DNA of 6,299 nucleotides, from NCBI GenBank assembly GCA_003154055.1, contig PMCH01000363.1, positions 1 to 6,299 of the forward strand, given 5' to 3'. Shown piece by piece: positions 1 to 4,908 of this stretch. Below the pieces are notes generated by a model. It was not told where the DNA came from and searched no databases. It saw only the letters and a program-made list of their open reading frames with translations. The translations under genes were made by a program, and so were the position numbers. The DNA is from Acidobacteriaceae bacterium. GTDB lineage: Bacteria; Acidobacteriota; Terriglobia; Terriglobales; Acidobacteriaceae. Positions within the stretch are counted from its first letter, which is position 1. Each line of letters opens with the position of its first letter.

Positions 1-938
1 GGAGGCGGTGGCGCGATCGTCAGCAGCGGGTCCGGGACAGGCGTGATCGGAGCGGGCGTGACCGGAGCCACGGCGAGGGGAGCCAGGAACCGTCGTTGAT
101 ACCAGACCATCTCGCTGGCACGCTGCCAGAGTCGTGTCCCGAAGCCGGCGAGAACCACGAGTTCGAGGACGAGGAATGTCCATCCAAAGTGCTTCGCAGG
201 CATTTTGGTCCAGATCCACAATCCGAGAGCGAAAACCAGCCATCCCAAGATTGAAATGCGCAAATACATCCAGAACAGGGGTCTAAAGTTGCCAAAGGTG
301 ATTTTGAAGGCGCTCCCGGCATTCCGCCACATGCCGGTTTCCTCTTCGACCACGGCCCGCACCTGCGCCATATCGAACCAGAGCCGGATGCACATCAGAA
401 GGAGTGCCATCGCTCCCATGCCTGCCACTAGAATCCAGAAGCCGGTTTTCTCTGTCAATGCGCTTCCCATCGGAGTCGTCCCCTGTTTCCAGACCAACGA
501 CACCAGCATCAGCACCGGGATCATAACGATTCCCATCAGAATGAGGAGCCGTACCCAACGCCAGAAATAGCTTCCGCAAGCTTCGAAGAATTCGCGGGTC
601 GTCAGCCTGCGGCCGGAGCGATAAGCCTCGAGGATGCCACCGGTGAGGAACAGGACGATGACGAAGAACACAATGCTGAACGCGATTGAAACCCCGGCCA
701 CTTCGAACAGGTTGACTTCCGGGTTCGACGACAACGCCGAAAAAGTACCGTAATCGAACATGTCGGTGAGTCGCCGGGACTGCATGCTGTGATCGGCCGC
801 CCAGTCCAACTTGTGAATCGTTGGCGCGGCGCCGAAATGTGACAGTACAAGATTGATGAAGAAGATGAACCACAACGCGCGCTGATAGTGCCAGACGCGA
901 CGAAAGCCTTCGTTCAGGAGTCCGCGTTGATCAGACAT
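1..938 (-). CDS. Polytopic membrane protein of unknown function, 3' end cut by window edge
   Basis: The frame is open from an ATG at 938 to the window edge, giving 312 complete codons and no stop. I do not recognise the family. The protein has no cleavable signal peptide but about six hydrophobic segments: near residues 20-38, 78-101, 128-149, 166-187, 221-243 and 251-270. They are joined by Arg- and Trp-rich loops. Residues about 286-312 form a Pro/Ala/Val-rich tail that continues past the edge. The layout (segments of about 20 residues, charged amphipathic stretches at 103-127 and 188-215) fits an inner-membrane protein. It lies 38 bases downstream of the M1 peptidase gene on the same strand, so cotranscription is likely. 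The start has only a poor Shine-Dalgarno (GAGAA within a heptamer repeat), but later ATGs would delete the first hydrophobic segment. A membrane partner for the peptidase is possible but is inference only. Confidence 0.82.
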   Translation of the reverse strand, partial: MSDQRGLLNEGFRRVWHYQRALWFIFFINLVLSHFGAAPTIHKLDWAADHSMQSRRLTDMFDYGTFSALSSNPEVNLFEVAGVSIAFSIVFFVIVLFLTGGILEAYRSGRRLTTREFFEACGSYFWRWVRLLILMGIVMIPVLMLVSLVWKQGTTPMGSALTEKTGFWILVAGMGAMALLLMCIRLWFDMAQVRAVVEEETGMWRNAGSAFKITFGNFRPLFWMYLRISILGWLVFALGLWIWTKMPAKHFGWTFLVLELVVLAGFGTRLWQRASEMVWYQRRFLAPLAVAPVTPAPITPVPDPLLTIAPPP

Positions 939-939
939 G

Positions 940-960
940 AGTTCTCAGTTCTCAGTTCTC
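940..960. repeat. Perfect tandem heptamer, three copies of AGTTCTC
   Basis: Bases 940-960 are three exact head-to-tail copies of AGTTCTC, read on the minus strand as GAGAACT. The array fills most of the gap between the M1 peptidase stop (978-980) and the ATG of the membrane protein (938). It therefore occupies the place of the ribosome binding site of that gene. A copy-number change would alter spacing upstream of the start but not any reading frame. Confidence 0.9.
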
Positions 961-977
961 GGTGCAGCGGCTGCGAG

Positions 978-2951
978 CTACGCCAGCCACGATAACCACT
1001 GCGAAAGCATCTGCGTAACCCACGTCCAGCAATTCACAATTTTCCATCTCGCGCGCGTGTCTTCCTCCGCAAGGTAGCTGTTGTTGAATAGATCCTTGTC
1101 GAGGAGCACCACGGATTCCGGATCGATTTGCGCCGAGACCAGCTTCGCCTTCTTGTCATACGTGTAGCGCACCCAGCGATCTTTGCCGTCCCAGTTTTCC
1201 CTCACCGATTCGCCGTTATCGAACTTGATCACGGTCTCCACCGGGAAGATGAAGTCTCCCTTGCGATGAACCAGGACCATGGTGCGGTACATGGTCTCGC
1301 CTTTCTTTTCCTTCGGTGGATCCTTCGCGTACCAGTCGAGACGGTCCGAGTTCGCCCGGTAAATCCTGTAGTCCAACACCTGCGTCCCATAGACCGCCTG
1401 GTCAAAATACCAGCGCAGATTCTGTCCGCTCACTTCCTCCACCGTCTTCAGAAAATCTTCTTTCGTCGGATGGGTGAAGCGGTACTTCATGAAATACGTA
1501 TGGATCGCCCGTCGGAGCGTTTCTTCTCCGATCACTTTCTCCAGCGTGAACAGGACCGTCGTGCTCTTGCCGTAAGTGATTTCGCCATACGACCCGCCGT
1601 TCACGTACTGGTACGCGAAACGGGTCATGGGATCGTAGTCAGCGGCCGAAAGGTACCCATTGCGCTGCTGGGAATCGTCACTTTCCGTCATTCCCCACAG
1701 GTTCATCCCCGACTTGTCTTTGCCGAAAATATCGTCCAGGATCTTGCATTCCGTATAGCTGTTGATCCCCTCATCGAGCCATGCTTCCTCGAACTCGTTG
1801 GTGGCGACCATCCCGTACCAGTACTGGTGGCCAAATTCGTGCTCCACCACCTGCTCCACAAAGCGCAGTCCGTCCGGCATCCACCAGGTGGTGTCGCCCG
1901 TAATCAGCATGGGATACTCCATGCCGCCGGCTCGCAGATTGCCGGGATCGACCACCGTGATTTGCTTGTACGGATACGGACCGTACCACTGGTCGAAGCG
2001 CTTCATGGCTTCTTTCATGATGCGCATGTGGCGGTCGGCCTGGCTCATGTGTCCCGGCTGCATCAGGAGCCGGATCTTCACGTTGCCCATGCTCCCGTTG
2101 AAATAGCCTTCCGCCACGCGATAACCAGGTTCGGCGGTCCAGGCGAAGTCGTGGATGTCTTCGCCCCGGAAGCTCAGGGTCTTCGTGCCGTCATTGTTCT
2201 TGACCTCGTCGAGTTGCACTCCACTGGCGCCGACGACTTCCTTCTGCGGAACCGTGAGCTTCACGTCGTAGGTTCCGAAGTCGGCAAAGAACTCCGTGTT
2301 GGCATGAAACTGGTGACAGTTCCACGCCCCCTGCCACCACACTCCGACCTTCGGGAACCACTGCACGCCCATCATGAAGTCGCCGTCGTAACCGGTGCGG
2401 GCAAACACCTGTCCGAACTGGTCGTGGAAAGCGATTTTGAACTGGACTGAGTCGTTGGGCGCAACCGGGTGGGGCAGCTTGACTTGGAACACAGTGCGGT
2501 CTTCGGCGTTACCGTCATCCGGCGCGATGAACTTGATTTGCGGGGTGAGGTCGCCCATGCCGACCACTTCCAGCGACTTTACTTCCGCCGACGCTTTGTA
2601 CTTGTCCTTCCATTCGAATCCGGTACGATCGCGCCGCTCTTCTTTCATGAACGTCGAGGTCGGCTGAAACGCGTTCAGATAGAGGTGGAACGGAAAAGTA
2701 TCTTGCGGCTTGCCGGTGATATTTCGATAGGTCAGGACTTCGGTCGCGTCCAGCGTGTGCTTGATGGCGTCGAAGCGGGCATCTATCTGGTAGGCAACCA
2801 CCCGCTCCGACAAAGCCTTATCGGACAAAGTCGCAACCGGCGCGGGCGAGGGCGATTGTACAGAGGCCGCGGACGTTGCTGCCGCACACGGACCCGCCGC
2901 AAGAACCACGCACCAGACAGCGACCACGACGTTTTGGGCAGATCGCATCAT
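978..2951 (-). CDS. Secreted M1-family zinc metallopeptidase (gluzincin aminopeptidase type)
   Basis: The 657-residue product has a signal peptide (hydrophobic core about residues 8-22, likely cleavage near the Ala run at 23-25), so it should act in the periplasm or outside the cell. An N-terminal beta-rich domain covers about 50-290. The catalytic domain carries GGMEYP at 342-347, the M1 equivalent of the GxMEN exopeptidase motif with Tyr in place of Asn. The zinc site is HEFGH at 371-375 with the third ligand E394 in WLDEGIN, exactly HExxH-x18-E. Y460 in ITYGKS sits where M1 enzymes have their catalytic tyrosine. There is no long ERAP1-like C-terminal helical domain, so this is a compact member. 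The last about 22 residues are Trp-rich and hydrophobic, perhaps a membrane-contact helix. The start is an ATG-ATG pair with GAAGGA six bases upstream. The exact substrate is unknown; a peptidase acting on free N-termini is the family expectation. Confidence 0.95.
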   Translation of the reverse strand: MMRSAQNVVVAVWCVVLAAGPCAAATSAASVQSPSPAPVATLSDKALSERVVAYQIDARFDAIKHTLDATEVLTYRNITGKPQDTFPFHLYLNAFQPTSTFMKEERRDRTGFEWKDKYKASAEVKSLEVVGMGDLTPQIKFIAPDDGNAEDRTVFQVKLPHPVAPNDSVQFKIAFHDQFGQVFARTGYDGDFMMGVQWFPKVGVWWQGAWNCHQFHANTEFFADFGTYDVKLTVPQKEVVGASGVQLDEVKNNDGTKTLSFRGEDIHDFAWTAEPGYRVAEGYFNGSMGNVKIRLLMQPGHMSQADRHMRIMKEAMKRFDQWYGPYPYKQITVVDPGNLRAGGMEYPMLITGDTTWWMPDGLRFVEQVVEHEFGHQYWYGMVATNEFEEAWLDEGINSYTECKILDDIFGKDKSGMNLWGMTESDDSQQRNGYLSAADYDPMTRFAYQYVNGGSYGEITYGKSTTVLFTLEKVIGEETLRRAIHTYFMKYRFTHPTKEDFLKTVEEVSGQNLRWYFDQAVYGTQVLDYRIYRANSDRLDWYAKDPPKEKKGETMYRTMVLVHRKGDFIFPVETVIKFDNGESVRENWDGKDRWVRYTYDKKAKLVSAQIDPESVVLLDKDLFNNSYLAEEDTRARWKIVNCWTWVTQMLSQWLSWLA

Positions 2952-2957
2952 TTCGCG

Positions 2958-2963
2958 TCCTTC
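2958..2963 (-). promoter_or_regulatory. Ribosome binding site of the M1 peptidase gene
   Basis: GAAGGA on the minus strand lies six bases before the first of two adjacent ATG codons (2951 and 2948). This is the best Shine-Dalgarno match near the gene and supports the start that keeps the whole signal peptide. Either ATG would serve, with a difference of one residue. Confidence 0.65.
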
Positions 2964-3059
2964 GGGTGAAAGGGTGAACTGCGAAGCTTACACCGGGCCG
3001 CGTAGGATTGGAAGATTCACACTGCGCGCTGCAAGCCTTCTGCCGGAAGCGACAGGGTG

Positions 3060-3076
3060 GCTCGAAGCTCGCAGCT
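3060..3076. repeat. Imperfect 7-base-period repeat (GCTCGAA, GCTCGCA, GCT)
   Basis: Two heptamers differing at one base plus a partial third unit (GCT) lie three bases past the stop codon of the methyltransferase-like gene. A single related unit, AGCTCGCAGC on the minus strand, lies at 971-980 across the stop of the M1 gene, next to the AGTTCTC array. The repeat is short and could be chance. The shared period and the position at gene ends are the reason to record it. I see no hairpin with a T-run here that would make a rho-independent terminator. Confidence 0.4.
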
Positions 3077-3079
3077 GCC

Positions 3080-3505
3080 CTAGAACCAGGTGCGGGCGCG
3101 GTATTCACGATAGGCATCGCCGAACTTGTCTTCGAGCACGCGCGCTTCCCGGCGCGCCCGAATGATCTGCATGGGGACGAGAGCCACCAGCACGATCCCT
3201 AGATAAGGCTGCTGCCAGATCAGCAACAGTCCCACCAGAAACACCATCCCCGAAACATAGATCGGGTTGCGAATGCGCGAATAGATGCCGTTGGTCACAA
3301 GTTCCGTAGCCCGGGCTGCCACCGAGAACGATCGGCCCAGCATATAGCGGGCCAGAATCACCCCGCCCAGTCCGATCAGCCCCAGCCCCAGCCCTATCCA
3401 CCGGGTCAAGTTGTGCGGCCCCAGTGAGTACTGAAACACATATCCCAAACCCACGAGTCCCGCACACAAGGGCAACCAAACACGAACGATATCTCCTTGC
3501 TTCAT
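3080..3505 (-). CDS. Isoprenylcysteine carboxyl methyltransferase / PEMT-type membrane protein
   Basis: The 141-residue product has hydrophobic segments near residues 6-27, 36-55 and 83-116, the last probably a helical hairpin. It carries the two conserved blocks of the ICMT/phospholipid methyltransferase superfamily. These are GIYSRIRNPIYVSG at 73-86 (family pattern G-x-Y-x-x-x-R-[HN]-P-x-Y-x-G) and a C-terminal block at 116-141 with RARREARVLEDKFGDAYREY (family pattern E-E-x-x-L-x-x-x-F-G-x-x-Y-x-x-Y, the second Glu being Ala here). Such proteins bind S-adenosylmethionine at the membrane; bacterial members usually have no known substrate, and bacteria lack prenylated CaaX proteins. An upstream in-frame ATG at 3538 would add 11 residues, but those bases are the out-of-frame tail of the DinB remnant and the GAGGGG site fits 3505. 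The gene follows the DinB remnant with an ATGA overlap. The stop is TAG. Confidence 0.88.
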   Translation of the reverse strand: MKQGDIVRVWLPLCAGLVGLGYVFQYSLGPHNLTRWIGLGLGLIGLGGVILARYMLGRSFSVAARATELVTNGIYSRIRNPIYVSGMVFLVGLLLIWQQPYLGIVLVALVPMQIIRARREARVLEDKFGDAYREYRARTWF

Positions 3506-3858
3506 CGCATCCCCTCGTTGACGACCCGGCTGGACCATGCTTCCCCCTTGCTGTTGCGGTATTCAACTTTCGCGTCAAAGCCGCCGTGCGGAAGCTGGTC
3601 GAGGAATTCTCTCTACGCGGCGGCCATCGAATCGACCAGCGCGGCGCATTCCTCAACCGCCGAACTCGGCCACACCGGCGCGCTTTGCGGCTGCCGCAGG
3701 ATGCGTTCCAGCCAAAGCTTCTGGGCAGCCACCGTGTGTGCCACTAAGCGAAGCACCTTGGGATTCGTGGATCCGGCGGCGCGCAGGGCAGAGAGGCATT
3801 CGCGATTCGCCCACCGGTCGTAAGAAAACATCCGCGCGAAATGTTCTTTCGAGTTCAT
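3502..3858 (-). pseudogene. DinB-like (YfiT/DinB superfamily) gene, nonsense-mutated and 3'-truncated
   Basis: The ATG at 3858 has a good Shine-Dalgarno (AAGGTG, seven bases upstream). The first 81 residues look like a DinB N-terminus: FSYDRWANRECLSAL at 11-25 and LVAHTVAAQKLWLERI at 38-53, with H41 where the first metal ligand is expected. An amber codon at 3615-3613 ends this frame. The same frame then continues for 36 codons that still read as DinB: REFLDQLP, then KVEYRNSKGEAWSS, the usual hydrophobic-Tyr-x-Asn-Ser-x-Gly strand. It stops at TGA (3504-3502). Family members commonly have Trp before such an xxFLDxL block, so TGG to TAG is the simplest origin. The C-terminal helix with the paired His ligands (H-x3-H, as in HxxYHRGQ) is absent, so even read-through would give no complete metal site. 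An 81-residue product could still be made. The assignment to DinB is from memory of the family pattern. Confidence 0.72.
3511..3516 (-). promoter_or_regulatory. Ribosome binding site that decides the methyltransferase start
   Basis: GAGGGG on the minus strand lies five bases before the ATG at 3505. It makes this start more likely than the in-frame ATG at 3538, for which it would be inside the coding region. It also lies within the last codons of the DinB remnant, so translation of the two frames could once have been coupled. Confidence 0.65.
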
Positions 3859-3979
3859 AGGATTTCACCTTGCGATTCCGGCAAATTGCGGTCAGCCGCG
3901 CAAAGACGATACGATGACCCAGAGCAGTGCGATGGCTTTTCTGATCCGGCGGCCCGACCCAACGCATCAACGTTTTTGG
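3859..3979. promoter_or_regulatory. Divergent intergenic region between the DinB remnant and the TPR gene
   Basis: These 121 bases separate leftward and rightward genes, so promoters for both must lie in or near them. On the plus strand TTGCGG (3886-3891) is followed after 16 bases by GATACG (3908-3913), a weak -35/-10-like pair. If used, it would start RNA near 3920 and so favour the TPR start at 3980 over 3914. A small symmetric element, GCAA-A-TTGC, lies at 3881-3889. Neither is strong enough to name a regulator. The AAGGTG ribosome binding site of the DinB remnant is at 3866-3871 on the minus strand. Confidence 0.35.
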
Positions 3980-4906
3980 ATGCCGCGCACCCTGCGCTGC
4001 GCTTCAATCATTCTTGTTTGCCTCTCCTGCCTGACCGCACAGGCTCAGACGCCAGTCGACACCCGCGAGCAACTGCTGCAATTCCTGGAGTCCGGCCGAT
4101 TACGGGATGCGATCGCACTGGGAGAAAGGGCTGTCGCGCTATGGCCGCAGGATCCGGAGATTCACCACTATCTGGGATTGGCCTACTTCAAATCCGGGCA
4201 ACTCCAACCAGCCCGCGAGCAACTGGAACGGGCGCGCGATCTGAGCCCGAAGGAGCCCGCCGTACATTTTGATCTCGCTCTGGTGCTGTTGAGCCAGGAA
4301 GACTATGCCGCCGCCGCCCCGGAACTCGAGGCAACTCTGAAACTCACGCCCTCGAACCCGCTGGCGCACGTGCTGCTCGGCCGCTCGTATCTGAATTCGA
4401 ACCGCAGCGTGCAGGCCATTGACGAATTCAAGACCGCGCTGCGGCTCGATCCAGCCATTCGCCTTGGGCACTACCATCTTGGTTTCGCCTACGCGAGCCT
4501 GGGACGCAACGACGAAGCCATCGCGGAATACAGGGTGGAGCTTCGTCAGTCGGGAGAGAATCCCGAGGCCGTGTACGAACTTGGACACTCGCTGCTTGCA
4601 TCCGGCAAGTACGAGGAAGCGGTGCGCCACCTGCAGCGGGCATCGGAACTCAACCCGAAAAATTCCGATGTCTGGTACAACCTTGGTAAGGCCCAGTTAC
4701 TGGGGGGAAACGCCGCGCAAGCCGAGCCTTCCCTGCGCAAGGCGAGCGAATTGAACCCGGCGGATCCAAGCCCTCACTATCAACTGGCGCGAGCGCTGGA
4801 AAAATTGGGGAAAGCCGAGGAAGCCCGCAACGAGCGGGCGCGGTTCACGGAGCTCAAGAAGGCGCAGCCCGCAACCGCCGGGATGGCAACCAGCCGCGAC
4901 CAGTAA
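3980..4906 (+). CDS. Exported tetratricopeptide (TPR) repeat protein
   Basis: From the ATG at 3980 the product is 308 residues. It opens with a signal peptide: MPRTLRC, a hydrophobic core, then TAQA with likely cleavage after residue 22. The rest is TPR. Seven units of exactly 34 residues run in phase over 59-92, 93-126, 127-160, 161-194, 195-228, 229-262 and 263-296, each with the usual small residues and a closing Pro (LNPKN, LNPAD, LDPAI). A less regular first unit covers 25-58. TPRs form a helical scaffold that binds other proteins; no catalytic domain is present. In-frame ATGs at 3914 and 3932 would add 22 or 16 residues before the signal peptide. None of the three has a clear Shine-Dalgarno, and 3980 is chosen for the compact signal sequence. 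The stop TAA overlaps the next start (TAATG), so the protein is probably made together with the propeller-type protein and may bind it or a shared envelope partner (inference). Confidence 0.92.
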   Translation: MPRTLRCASIILVCLSCLTAQAQTPVDTREQLLQFLESGRLRDAIALGERAVALWPQDPEIHHYLGLAYFKSGQLQPAREQLERARDLSPKEPAVHFDLALVLLSQEDYAAAAPELEATLKLTPSNPLAHVLLGRSYLNSNRSVQAIDEFKTALRLDPAIRLGHYHLGFAYASLGRNDEAIAEYRVELRQSGENPEAVYELGHSLLASGKYEEAVRHLQRASELNPKNSDVWYNLGKAQLLGGNAAQAEPSLRKASELNPADPSPHYQLARALEKLGKAEEARNERARFTELKKAQPATAGMATSRDQ

Positions 4907-4908
4907 TG
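4904..4908 (+). promoter_or_regulatory. TAATG stop/start overlap joining the TPR and propeller genes
   Basis: The TAA of the TPR gene shares its last A with an ATG in the frame of the next gene. With no visible Shine-Dalgarno ahead of it, termination-reinitiation is a plausible way to translate the second gene. If the ATG at 4921 or 4924 is used instead, the gap is still under 20 bases. Confidence 0.6.

Noticed and set aside
283..873. 196-codon minus-strand frame overlapping the membrane protein gene
   Set aside because: It is out of frame with the 312-codon membrane protein, is Arg/His-rich and has no membrane segments; the frame from 938 stays open to the window edge.
1128..2450. 440-codon open frame on the plus strand opposite the M1 peptidase
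   Set aside because: It lies wholly inside a gene with a complete active site. The His/Val/Leu/Arg-rich composition is typical of an antisense shadow in high-GC DNA.
2952..3079. Rho-independent terminator or riboswitch in the gap before the M1 gene
   Set aside because: I found only short stems (about four base pairs) and no T-run or known riboswitch core; apart from the heptamer repeat the gap shows nothing clear.
3613..3615. Amber codon as a recoding (pyrrolysine-type) site
   Set aside because: Neighbouring genes end in TAG, no recoding element is visible and the frame after it lacks the family's C-terminal metal site, so loss of function is simpler.
3105..3656. 183-codon minus-strand frame overlapping the methyltransferase and DinB genes
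   Set aside because: It is Arg/Gly/Ala-rich, shows no motif and is out of frame with two recognisable proteins.
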